The position numbers were made by a program, and so were the translations under genes. A stretch of 64,000 nucleotides of DNA from NCBI GenBank assembly GCA_944382875.1, contig CALWNQ010000003.1, positions 1 to 64,000 of the forward strand, given 5' to 3'. Each line of letters begins with the position of its first letter. Position 1 is the stretch's first letter. The DNA comes from an uncultured Clostridia bacterium. Its GTDB lineage: Bacteria > Bacillota > Clostridia > Oscillospirales > Ruminococcaceae. Positions 27,755 to 36,062 of this stretch are shown here, one piece after another. The notes beneath the pieces were generated by a model. That model saw only the letters and a list, made by a program, of their open reading frames with translations. It did not search any database and had not been told where the DNA came from.

Positions 27755-29707
27755 TTATTTTTCAACTTTGTTGGGCAGAATATGTTCTTCCCAAACCTTT
27801 GCCAAACGCTCAGCAGAATCTTTAACTGCCTCCTCAATACCAGCATCTTTATACATTTGCATGTAGGTATCCCAGTAGCCTTCAAATTCTTCCGGAGAAC
27901 CATGAATTGCCTGAATCAGAACATTGCCAGCATCAGGATTCAGATTCGCATCAAACGCATCCCACAGAGGACCGGAATCGTAATCGCTTTCCTGCCATCC
28001 AACTTTATTATAGCGATCGACACTCTCCAGCACGGCATCCCAACCTGCCTGTGTTGCAACAGTTGTCAGATCAACCTGACGAAGAAGTTCTTCATTGTCT
28101 TTTTCATACACATAGTAAGGAGCATAGGGAGTGCAGCCATCAGAAGGTTGAATCAAACCAATAGGACGGATATCCAACTGACGGTTATTACCTGCAGTGT
28201 AGTCAACTGCACAACCAGCGGTAATGCCATAATATCTTCCGTCTTTTTCGCCGGTAACGCCGTAAACAGACCAGTTCACCAGATCTTCATAGCCTTCTTT
28301 ATACCGTCTTTCCGCACCTTCACCGGTGTACCAATCCGGGCTACCCCATGCAGACACATCGTCAGCTTCTTCGGTCATAAAGTAGTCAAGCCAGGTCAGA
28401 ATGGTATCCAGATCTTCACCCTGTAATTTGGTAGAGATAAATACTTGCTGAGTTCTGGTGGAGTTATACTGAACCTGATTATTGAGAATTGTCATATCAA
28501 CGGGATAGAATACCGGGAATGGACGCCAGCCGTATCCTCTTTCCTCTCCCAGTTCTCTTGCCGCAGTAAGCGCACCAGGAATACTGGTATTAAATACTGC
28601 ATATTCACCATTTGCTGCCTTTGCAGAGTACTGGTCATTCTTCATAATAAAGATTTCCGGATCGATCAGTCCATCATTATAAAGAGTATTCCACCACTGA
28701 ATGTATGGTTTGTAATACTCTTCCGAATAACGCAGATAGAAACTGTCTTCCAGAGGATCCGTCCAAATAAGGGGCCAGCGCCAGCCAAGACCGACAGCAG
28801 TTTGCAAGCTATTTGTCAAAGAGCCAGTTCCTTCACTGCTGGAGCAAAGTGCACCAGGAATAACAGTCTTATCACCAACTTTGATATCCAGTTCTTTGAT
28901 CTGCATCAGGAAATCATACATTTCATCCATATTGCTGATTGGAATGTCTTCCGTAAAGTCTTCAATGGTCAAGGAACCGCCGTTCTCTACATAAAGATCC
29001 TGCAATTCTGCCTCGCTCTTTGCATCAGGATAGATCATCTTAAGAATATCATCCCGAATAACAACCCAATAATATCCATAGTTAGGATATTCACGCATTC
29101 CTTCCTCAACCAGTTTCGGGAAAGTATCTGCGCGGAATTCAACAGGAAGTCCCCACAGCTTGCCGTCATTGATATATGCGTTGCTGTTGATGATTTCATC
29201 CACACCAAAACCGTAATCATCCACTCGTCTGGCATAGTTGGGGAGTTTGTCATAAATCATATCTGATGTAAATTCATGGAAAATACCTTTTTTGCTGACA
29301 TAATCCATAGCTTCACTGTCAAACGGCATATCTAGAAGGAAACAAAGTTCCGGCATTGTTCCTGCTGCATCCTGCATCTGAACGTACTGTGAAATGGTCT
29401 GCTCATCTTTCGGGAATGTCACCCATTCGATCTCCACTTCACGTCCAACAAACTCTGTAACATTCTTTTTTGTCAATTCAGCCAGAGTATTGTCCTTCGG
29501 GGCTTCAGTATTCTGGTTGTACGTATTGACTGCCGTAATTTTGAGCGGTTCACCAGCTGTGGATGTGCCGTCCGCACTGCCGGAGGAAGTTTCCGGAGAC
29601 GAGGTAGATGTCCCAGATGAACTTGACTCTGTTCCGCACGATGACATTACAGACATAGCCATTAAGAATGCCATCACACCAGTCATGGTCTGCTTAAACT
29701 TTTTCAT
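27755..29707 (-). CDS. Lipoprotein sugar-binding protein, LplA type
   Basis: A 650-residue extracellular solute-binding protein. The signal peptide ends in a lipobox around VMSSC near residue 24, followed by a Ser/Thr/Gly-rich linker that tethers it to the membrane. The length and late Trp-rich sequence fit the LplA family, which binds oligosaccharides for a CUT1 importer. AAGGAGG at 29714-29720 precedes the ATG. It is the first gene of the 18-gene operon, with a promoter and a structured leader upstream, so it sets the substrate specificity for the whole cluster. Confidence 0.9.
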   Translation of the reverse strand: MKKFKQTMTGVMAFLMAMSVMSSCGTESSSSGTSTSSPETSSGSADGTSTAGEPLKITAVNTYNQNTEAPKDNTLAELTKKNVTEFVGREVEIEWVTFPKDEQTISQYVQMQDAAGTMPELCFLLDMPFDSEAMDYVSKKGIFHEFTSDMIYDKLPNYARRVDDYGFGVDEIINSNAYINDGKLWGLPVEFRADTFPKLVEEGMREYPNYGYYWVVIRDDILKMIYPDAKSEAELQDLYVENGGSLTIEDFTEDIPISNMDEMYDFLMQIKELDIKVGDKTVIPGALCSSSEGTGSLTNSLQTAVGLGWRWPLIWTDPLEDSFYLRYSEEYYKPYIQWWNTLYNDGLIDPEIFIMKNDQYSAKAANGEYAVFNTSIPGALTAARELGEERGYGWRPFPVFYPVDMTILNNQVQYNSTRTQQVFISTKLQGEDLDTILTWLDYFMTEEADDVSAWGSPDWYTGEGAERRYKEGYEDLVNWSVYGVTGEKDGRYYGITAGCAVDYTAGNNRQLDIRPIGLIQPSDGCTPYAPYYVYEKDNEELLRQVDLTTVATQAGWDAVLESVDRYNKVGWQESDYDSGPLWDAFDANLNPDAGNVLIQAIHGSPEEFEGYWDTYMQMYKDAGIEEAVKDSAERLAKVWEEHILPNKVEK

Positions 29708-29753
29708 GGGTATCCTCCTTAAAATTATTTGGCGTTTACAATTCTTCTTAATT

Positions 29754-29829
29754 AATGACGATTATTAATATGTTCAGAAAAAGGGCCTGCAGGTCCCCTT
29801 TTTACTGTATGTAATTAATTATCGTCATT
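29754..29829 (-). promoter_or_regulatory. Two-tier hairpin in the 5' leader of the sugar operon
   Basis: Starting about 13 bases after the predicted transcription start, the leader folds into an outer stem (29814-29829 with 29754-29769, 15 of 16 paired) enclosing an inner stem (CCCTTTTT/AAAAAGGG, 29778-29785 with 29796-29803). On the transcript the inner stem ends in a U-run, as an intrinsic terminator does. It could therefore act as an attenuator, or as an operator or RNA-protein site. No known riboswitch is recognised. Confidence 0.6.
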
Positions 29830-29848
29830 TATTAACCTCATCAATTAT

Positions 29849-29876
29849 ATTATATACTCTTTTTTCCAAAAATCAA
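29849..29876 (-). promoter_or_regulatory. Sigma-A promoter of the 18-gene sugar operon
   Basis: On the minus strand TTGATT (29871-29876) and TATAAT (29849-29854) are separated by 16 bases, with A/T-rich flanks. It lies between the end of the Gfo/Idh gene and the SBP gene. Predicted start near 29842, with about 135 bases of leader. No strong terminator separates the preceding operon from this promoter, so some read-through may add to it. Confidence 0.75.
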
Positions 29877-29922
29877 CACTTTTTTTAAAAAAACGTATTT
29901 TTTTTTAAAAGTATGCATACAA

Positions 29923-30996
29923 TTACTTTAATACAATTTGACGTTTTTGTTCTGCAGAACGATAGATCCCATCAATCAACGAAATCATTTTGACATTCTG
30001 ATCCAAAATCGATATTCCAGGTTTTCTACCAGTCCGGATACAATCAATCAAATCTGCAAATTCATTTACTTCCAACAGTCGATGATTGAGGTTCGGAATA
30101 TAATCCGTGTGCTGTTCCTCACAAATGGTATGTACTTTTAATGAGATCTCTCCGTTCTCTTTCACAAAACTGATTCCACCCTTTGTCCCGTAAATGGAAT
30201 AAAAAATCTTTTCCCGCTCAATATGGGATGCCCAGCTAACCTCAAAATCAATTGTGACATCATTCTTGAGCCCAATCATTCCCATTGCAAGATCTTCTAC
30301 ATCGAATTTTTTATCCGGTGTCAAACGGCTATTGTCGTGAGTAAACAGATATCCCTGTTCTCCTCCCACCAATTTGGAATAGGTACGGGCAGTAATTGTT
30401 TCCACATCCGGATAATCCAAAAAATACATAGCAAGATCGATATAGTGTACACCCAAATCAATCAATGGACCGCCTCCCGACTGAGTTTTATCGGTAAACC
30501 AGCCGTATGCTCCAGCACATGCACGTCTTCTCCAGCCACATCGAACTAAATAAATTTCTCCAAGACCACCATCTTGAATATACCGTTTGACAAACTGACT
30601 CTCTGCAGTAAAGCGGTTGTTTAAACCAATCATCAACGTTTTTCCGCTTTCTTCCATTGCCTGCCGCATCTCTTCTGCCTGATTGCAATTCATCGCCATC
30701 GGTTTCTCGCAATGCACATTCTTTCCGGAACGAAGCGCTTCAATCGTCACCGGATGGTGCAGATAGTTTGGCAGACACACACTCACAAGATCGATATCGT
30801 CTCGTTTGAGCAATTCATGATAATCCGTATAGGTATCTGGGATATTATACTTTTCCGCTGCCTTTTTCAGCGCTACCGGATCGATATCACATGCTGCTAC
30901 AATTTCCACATCATCCCTTAACGCAGAATATCCCGGCAAATGCTTTCCCATGGCGATATTTCCGGTTCCAATAACCGCATAACGAATTTTTTTCAT
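29923..30996 (-). CDS. Gfo/Idh/MocA-family sugar oxidoreductase
   Basis: A 357-residue NAD(P)-dependent oxidoreductase. The N-terminal Rossmann loop is GTGNIAMGKHLPG, HCEKPMAMN gives the EKP motif with the catalytic lysine, and DLGVHYIDLAMYF gives the second substrate-side histidine. The family oxidises cyclitols, sugars or glycosides, often at C3. Together with the sugar-isomerase-like gene directly upstream it resembles oxidoreductase/isomerase pairs of 3-keto-sugar pathways, but no third small subunit is seen. Last gene of the GH52 operon. Confidence 0.9.
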   Translation of the reverse strand: MKKIRYAVIGTGNIAMGKHLPGYSALRDDVEIVAACDIDPVALKKAAEKYNIPDTYTDYHELLKRDDIDLVSVCLPNYLHHPVTIEALRSGKNVHCEKPMAMNCNQAEEMRQAMEESGKTLMIGLNNRFTAESQFVKRYIQDGGLGEIYLVRCGWRRRACAGAYGWFTDKTQSGGGPLIDLGVHYIDLAMYFLDYPDVETITARTYSKLVGGEQGYLFTHDNSRLTPDKKFDVEDLAMGMIGLKNDVTIDFEVSWASHIEREKIFYSIYGTKGGISFVKENGEISLKVHTICEEQHTDYIPNLNHRLLEVNEFADLIDCIRTGRKPGISILDQNVKMISLIDGIYRSAEQKRQIVLK

Positions 30997-31007
30997 TGTG
31001 TATTACC

Positions 31008-31778
31008 TCATTTCATCCCGATTTTCTGCGCGATTTTTTGAATATTTGCAAAACTGTCCGCAACACATTCCAAAGAATCTTTCGGGCATACATCCTGTTC
31101 TACTACAAAATATTCCGTTCCGGCTTCACAAGCTGCTTTAAAAATTTTCTCAAAATCCAAAATTCCTGCTCCTACCTCTCGGAAAACAACTTTCTCCCCA
31201 GCTTCCAAATCCTTTAGATGAATGATCTTGCAGCGTCCTGCCAAACGGCGAATAAAATCAGCAGGATCCTGTCCGCCAAATTTTACCCAACAAGTATCAA
31301 CCTCAAATTGTACCAATTCCGGATCTGTTTCCGCAATCAAAACATCAAACCCACATTTTCCTTCATAATCTGTAAATTCAAACGCATGATTATGATAGTA
31401 CAGTTCAAAACCGCGCTCCCGGCATTTCTTTCCGATTTTGTTAAGAGAATCTGCAACGCTGCGATATCCGTCCAAATCTTGACGGCGTTCTTCCCGCAAA
31501 TAAGGACAGACAATGCGATGATTGCCGATGGAACGATTAAATTCCATAATATGATTCAGACTTTCTTCCAACATTTCAATCTGGATATGGTTGGATAAAA
31601 TCTGCAGATGGTACTTTTCCAGCACCTCATTCCATTCATTACTATTGTACGGACCAAAGCCGCCGATTTCCAGATAAGGATATCCGATATCCGCAATTCG
31701 TTTAAGCGTTCCCTCATAATCCTCACTTAAGTAATCCCGTACGCTATATGTTTGCAATCCAACCGGTATCTTTCTCAT
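31008..31778 (-). CDS. Sugar-phosphate isomerase/epimerase-like TIM-barrel protein
   Basis: A 256-residue AP-endonuclease-2/IolE-type TIM barrel. Metal residues appear in YYHNHAFEF, in EVDTCWVKFGG and in the later VEQDVC segment, as in xylose-isomerase-like epimerases and IolE. AAGGAGG precedes the ATG. Twelve bases separate it from the Gfo/Idh gene downstream. It likely isomerises or dehydrates a keto sugar produced by that oxidoreductase. Exact substrate unknown. Confidence 0.88.
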   Translation of the reverse strand: MRKIPVGLQTYSVRDYLSEDYEGTLKRIADIGYPYLEIGGFGPYNSNEWNEVLEKYHLQILSNHIQIEMLEESLNHIMEFNRSIGNHRIVCPYLREERRQDLDGYRSVADSLNKIGKKCRERGFELYYHNHAFEFTDYEGKCGFDVLIAETDPELVQFEVDTCWVKFGGQDPADFIRRLAGRCKIIHLKDLEAGEKVVFREVGAGILDFEKIFKAACEAGTEYFVVEQDVCPKDSLECVADSFANIQKIAQKIGMK

Positions 31779-31791
31779 TTTGTTAGCCTCC

Positions 31792-32967
31792 TTAAAAATT
31801 AATCAGCTTGTTTTGGGTGCTATGATTCATTACATAATCATACACCAGCATTGATGCGCCTTTCATTACAGTATTCTCTTCCTTTATGCAAACAAGTTTT
31901 ACGTTGCAGTTGGGAAGAGCCCCGTCAAGTTGTTTTAGAGCGTTATTCAATGTTGCAAACGCCTTCGGTAAGCTGCGCACCCAAAAAGAATCAATAAATA
32001 TTTGCCGCGGATTATAAAGTCTTACTAATAAAATTAATGCATATTGTAATTGAACCATTGCCTGTGCAAATACCTTTTGACAGTCTTCATCGCCCTTTCG
32101 TGCAGCTTGCACAGCCTCTACAATTCCAAATTCCGGATCCAACTCCTCCCCATGATTCAGCTTCATCGCACGGATTCGCCGAACAATGGAAGTATCTGAA
32201 GCATAATTTTCAAGAGTCTGAGCATCTTTATCTGTTCCAAGGCAGATATGGCCGATTTCACCAGCCAGTCCATCAGCACCTCGATAAATTGCCCCATCAA
32301 TTAATATGCCGCAGCCGATACCGCCCATAATGGTCATGACAATTGCATTACTGAGACGATTTGTATTGATGGCTTTTAAATATAAAATTGAAGCATAGTT
32401 ATCTTTTTCCATGATAACCAGTGTTTGAAATTCCTTTTCAAGCATCTCTTTAATCGGCGCATGATTCCATGTTGGCATATTTGGCAGTACAACGGTCTGT
32501 CCTTTTACCGGATCTACGATACCAGGAACCGTAACTCCGATTCCTAATAACTGACTGTTTTCAATATGAAGATCATCCAGTACTTCTTTTATATGGGAAA
32601 TAATGGTTGGCATTACTTCCGAAAAAGCCAGGGTACTGTCCAATTGTGTTTTCTGAGCAAAGAGGACCTTCCTCGTAAGGTCAATGACTTCAATATGATA
32701 GAAATCCAGTCCAACCGCAAGGCCACAAATATAAAACTGTTCCGCATTCAATACGTACACACTCGCTTTTCGGCCGCAATCGGAATCAGCAATTCCTTTT
32801 TCTACCAACACACCATTTGCAAGCATCTTGTTCATGATCTTGCAGGATGTTACTAACGTCAGCCCAACCTTTTCCGCTATTTCATTTTTTGTATACTCAT
32901 TTCCGGTCAAAAACTCCCGCAGCATTTTCAAAGAGTTTTTCATCCGAACATCCTTTACATTGCTCAT
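31792..32967 (-). CDS. ROK-family transcriptional regulator
   Basis: A 391-residue NagC/XylR-type regulator. An N-terminal winged helix-turn-helix (near residues 10-65, TKNEIAEKVGLTLVTSCKIM) precedes a ROK sugar-binding domain. The ATP-phosphate loop of sugar kinases is degraded (LAVGLDFYHIEV), so it does not phosphorylate. Where most ROK proteins have a Cys-rich zinc motif after GEIGH, this one reads GEIGHICLGTDKDAQTLENY and lacks the cysteines. Encoded within the operon it probably controls, so autoregulation by a sugar inducer is likely. Confidence 0.9.
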   Translation of the reverse strand: MSNVKDVRMKNSLKMLREFLTGNEYTKNEIAEKVGLTLVTSCKIMNKMLANGVLVEKGIADSDCGRKASVYVLNAEQFYICGLAVGLDFYHIEVIDLTRKVLFAQKTQLDSTLAFSEVMPTIISHIKEVLDDLHIENSQLLGIGVTVPGIVDPVKGQTVVLPNMPTWNHAPIKEMLEKEFQTLVIMEKDNYASILYLKAINTNRLSNAIVMTIMGGIGCGILIDGAIYRGADGLAGEIGHICLGTDKDAQTLENYASDTSIVRRIRAMKLNHGEELDPEFGIVEAVQAARKGDEDCQKVFAQAMVQLQYALILLVRLYNPRQIFIDSFWVRSLPKAFATLNNALKQLDGALPNCNVKLVCIKEENTVMKGASMLVYDYVMNHSTQNKLINF

Positions 32968-32990
32968 AATAACCTCTTTCTACTCACCTG

Positions 32991-34022
32991 TCACGGTCGA
33001 TAATGTTTTTTAGCAAATTCAGTCAGCGCTACTACATTTTCCAATGGCGCTTCTGTTGGAATCGCTCCCGACGGGCCAAAAATGTAACGGCCCCCTTTGG
33101 ATAGCAATTTTAGCCGTTCCTCCGCTTCTCGAAGGACATCCGCAGGTTTTTGGAGCGGAATCGTGCTTTGGCATCCCAATCCGCCGTATAAGGTAACATA
33201 AGAACCATACTCCCGTTTAATATAGGTTAAATCCATCACCTCCAGCTGGATGGGGTTCACCGCTTCCACTCCCATCTCGATTAAATCCGGAAATAATTCC
33301 GTTATATCTCCACAGGAATGGATCAGTACATGAAACCCTCGTTTGGCTGCCGCCGCATACATTTCTTTTAGTCGGGGCTTCAAAAATTTGCGCCAATATT
33401 TTCCACCCATCAGAAGACCTTTTTGCTGTCCCCAGTCTTCGCCAAACCGGATTCCGTCCACACAAGAAGGAGCTGCTTCAATCATCCCCAAATTATACTC
33501 TAACGAACGATCCAGTAATTTTGTGACAAATTCTTCTTCACATGCAAAATCCATCATCAATTGCTCAAAACCACGAATATGCCACGCAACATCAAACAAC
33601 CCATCCAGATGGAGTGTCACAAATCTCCCTCCGGCGCGCGCGCTTTCCTGGATAACCGGATCATACCTCCCTTTTGCGAACGGATCGGGGAATTGATATC
33701 CTTCTAATGTAGGCTCTTTTAGTGGCGATCCGGCAATACCGCCCCAATCGCCCATTTCCCTGGTTTGCTCTCCTTTGTTCCATAAAACACCGAATTCATC
33801 CCGTAAATATCCGTTTTGCTCCTCCGTATCAAAGCCATCTGCGGTTCCGGTATACACATATTTCAGATAATCGCCAATCGTTTCCGCCACCTCATCCGGC
33901 TGTACATGGTAATATTTCGCCAACTTTTCTTTCACCAATTGCGTTAAGTCAAAACTATAGGGAATTTCCTCCGTGGATTTTCCCATTAGAGTATCGATTA
34001 CAATTTCTCTTTTGGATGCCAT
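32991..34022 (-). CDS. URO-D-fold protein, HSCGD class (MtaA-like)
   Basis: A 343-residue URO-D superfamily protein that keeps LIHSCGDITELF with His235 and Cys237, the methyltransferase-type zinc motif. It has the family's usual N-terminus (SKREIVIDTLMGKSTEEIPY) and a C-terminal block GGLGCQST. The start at 34022 follows GGAAGGTG; a longer frame to 34079 overlaps its neighbour. This is the only URO-D gene in the GH52 operon and sits between two sugar dehydrogenase/regulator genes. Confidence 0.85.
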   Translation of the reverse strand: MASKREIVIDTLMGKSTEEIPYSFDLTQLVKEKLAKYYHVQPDEVAETIGDYLKYVYTGTADGFDTEEQNGYLRDEFGVLWNKGEQTREMGDWGGIAGSPLKEPTLEGYQFPDPFAKGRYDPVIQESARAGGRFVTLHLDGLFDVAWHIRGFEQLMMDFACEEEFVTKLLDRSLEYNLGMIEAAPSCVDGIRFGEDWGQQKGLLMGGKYWRKFLKPRLKEMYAAAAKRGFHVLIHSCGDITELFPDLIEMGVEAVNPIQLEVMDLTYIKREYGSYVTLYGGLGCQSTIPLQKPADVLREAEERLKLLSKGGRYIFGPSGAIPTEAPLENVVALTEFAKKHYRP

Positions 34023-34029
34023 CGTTTTT

Positions 34030-35187
34030 TCACCTTCCAACTTCATCTTCCGGAAGCACACCTCTTCCAGTAGACACAAGATTTTTTACCGCCGCAGATA
34101 CCTTCTGTACAAATGGATGTTCCCTATCCAATCCGCTCAGCTTACCAAATAATTCTTCCGTGTTGCAACTTGCTTTCATTTTTTCCCACTCTGCATCGTC
34201 CTTATCCGTATACAGCAGTGCAGCAGCAGCAGTGAGTGCTAAAACTCCCGAATCGCCGCCATACTTTTCAATCAGCAAAGCCGGCCCGACAATCCGTTCG
34301 CCAGCTGAGAGCTTCCGTTGCGGTTCTCGTGCATTCCGAACGACTGTGTCCACAATCGTCTTGTCACAAAACTTGGCCTTGGAAAGTGCTGCAAATTCTG
34401 CCTGATCTTCTGCAGTGTATCCATACTCTGCACAAATGGCACGACCTGTTTCCTGATAATTCCGATCCAGCAGCTTGAGAATCTGCGGATCGTTCGCAGC
34501 ATCCCCATAAACCTTATATTTTTTCCACCAGCCCAAATAAGCGATAATACCGCTGGCAGCGTTATAGGTGTAAATCTTCCGCATCAGGATATTTTGAAAA
34601 GCCGAAACCGGCTGAAACCCTTTGGTTTCCGGTAATTCTCCCTTTACTTTTGCTGCATCGAACGGCAAAACAGGATAATTTTCGGAACCAATATCCACAC
34701 TGCCTGGAGTCTTTTCCACAGTTGTACAGAAAACTGCTGCATCCGCAAACCCAAAATGTGCATCAGCCTTATCCCGCAGTTCTTCCGGTAAATTTTCCAA
34801 AAAAACTTTCCGTGCTTTCTCTCCTGGATCTCGCGCATTCTCGCAAAAGATAATGTTCTGAAAAGGCCCCTCCAGTAAATTTGCTGTTACCATAGACGCC
34901 AGCCATTCGGCGACATCTGCAATATTTCCTCCGCCTACCGATACCAAGATACGATCAGCGGCGGCCAACAAAGCCGGACAATCCGAGTCATCTGTATAAA
35001 CCGCCCGATATCCTTGCACTTCTATTTCCGGCCGTACATTTGAAAAAAAGGATATGCGGTATCCATTCTGCAGCCGGTCAACTAAATTTTTATCTTTGTC
35101 AACCAAAATAAACGGCTCTCCGTTTTCAAACAAAAGCCTTGCCAAAAAACCTCGGCCGGTTTTTCCGGCACCAATCACTACAACCAT
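34030..35187 (-). CDS. Atypical mannitol-dehydrogenase-family protein
   Basis: A 385-residue protein with an N-terminal NAD loop (VIGAGKTGRGFL) and C-terminal mannitol-dehydrogenase fold. The catalytic pattern reads KIYTYNAAS: Lys204 and Asn209 are kept but the histidine position is Ser212. Loss of this histidine could impair hydride chemistry or reflect a distinct substrate. It is the gene directly upstream of the HSCGD URO-D gene, with seven bases between them. Confidence 0.8.
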   Translation of the reverse strand: MVVVIGAGKTGRGFLARLLFENGEPFILVDKDKNLVDRLQNGYRISFFSNVRPEIEVQGYRAVYTDDSDCPALLAAADRILVSVGGGNIADVAEWLASMVTANLLEGPFQNIIFCENARDPGEKARKVFLENLPEELRDKADAHFGFADAAVFCTTVEKTPGSVDIGSENYPVLPFDAAKVKGELPETKGFQPVSAFQNILMRKIYTYNAASGIIAYLGWWKKYKVYGDAANDPQILKLLDRNYQETGRAICAEYGYTAEDQAEFAALSKAKFCDKTIVDTVVRNAREPQRKLSAGERIVGPALLIEKYGGDSGVLALTAAAALLYTDKDDAEWEKMKASCNTEELFGKLSGLDREHPFVQKVSAAVKNLVSTGRGVLPEDEVGR

Positions 35188-35191
35188 TTTC

Positions 35192-36037
35192 TCACTCCCA
35201 GTCTTGTCTGTTCAGCGTCATAGCCTCTCCTGGCCGGAAAAAGTGGACCTGCATTTCCGGGTATTTCCGACTAAGGTAGTCCATCAGATATGCTGGATTT
35301 TCCCCATTGGCATCATAGAGATCATAATGCATTGGGATTAGCATCTGTGCCTTTGTATGAGCCGCAAAATCTGCCGCCTCCGTAAAGCTGGTATTTCCAA
35401 CAATATCCTCGTGTTCCCGGTAATAACAACGCCCGTTGATCGGGAGCATTACAATTTGCGGATGGTACGCCGCCACTTTTTCTTCCAGTTCCGGATATAC
35501 TACCATATCCCCGCCGTGAAAAATCGTAATTCCGTTCTCAAATTGAAATACATATGACAATGCACAATACGCACCATCTTTCTGCTCCAATTTGTCATGT
35601 GCCGCCGCCACCGGTACTACGCGGACACCTGGCAGCGAAAACGCTTTTCCTTCTTCCATCAGAACCTGCTTTTCTTCCGATACACCACATTTTAAAAGTT
35701 GATACGCTGCCGGTTTTGGGACACAGAAGCGGGCATTACCGCCTTTCAGCCCGGAAATAGACTCTGGATCAAGATGATCCTGATGATCGTGTGTGCAGAA
35801 TACACCATCTACAAACTGCAACTCTTCTGGTGTTGCCGGAGATGGATATTTACGCTGAAATCCCTGATTTTCGGGCTGACTGCGGTCGATGGAATCGGTC
35901 AGATATGGATCAACCAGGAAGAGTCCTCCGGATGACTTCATCGCAAAGCCTTCCTGTCCCAGATACCAGATGCAGATTTCTTCCTCCGAAACCGTGCGTT
36001 CCCAAATTCTCTGCGCTAATTTCTTTTGCTTGCTCAT
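35192..36037 (-). CDS. Metallo-beta-lactamase-fold hydrolase, UlaG-like
   Basis: A 281-residue metallo-beta-lactamase-fold protein. FCTHDHQDHLD supplies the H-x-H-x-DH metal site, AAAHDK, FHGGDM and IPMHYD supply the other histidines and the aspartate. This arrangement is close to L-ascorbate-6-phosphate lactonase (UlaG), so a lactonase on a sugar-acid phosphate is the best guess. The ATG at 36037 has GAGAGGAA upstream; a longer frame to 36076 overlaps the previous gene. Lies between the two atypical mannitol-dehydrogenase-family genes. Confidence 0.85.
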   Translation of the reverse strand: MSKQKKLAQRIWERTVSEEEICIWYLGQEGFAMKSSGGLFLVDPYLTDSIDRSQPENQGFQRKYPSPATPEELQFVDGVFCTHDHQDHLDPESISGLKGGNARFCVPKPAAYQLLKCGVSEEKQVLMEEGKAFSLPGVRVVPVAAAHDKLEQKDGAYCALSYVFQFENGITIFHGGDMVVYPELEEKVAAYHPQIVMLPINGRCYYREHEDIVGNTSFTEAADFAAHTKAQMLIPMHYDLYDANGENPAYLMDYLSRKYPEMQVHFFRPGEAMTLNRQDWE

Positions 36038-36062
36038 ACGCAATTCCTCTCTGCACATCTGG

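Noticed and set aside
29923-31778. A C-glycoside deglycosylation system (Gfo/Idh plus isomerase)
   Set aside because: The pair is suggestive, but the small partner subunit is missing and similarity cannot be judged by eye.
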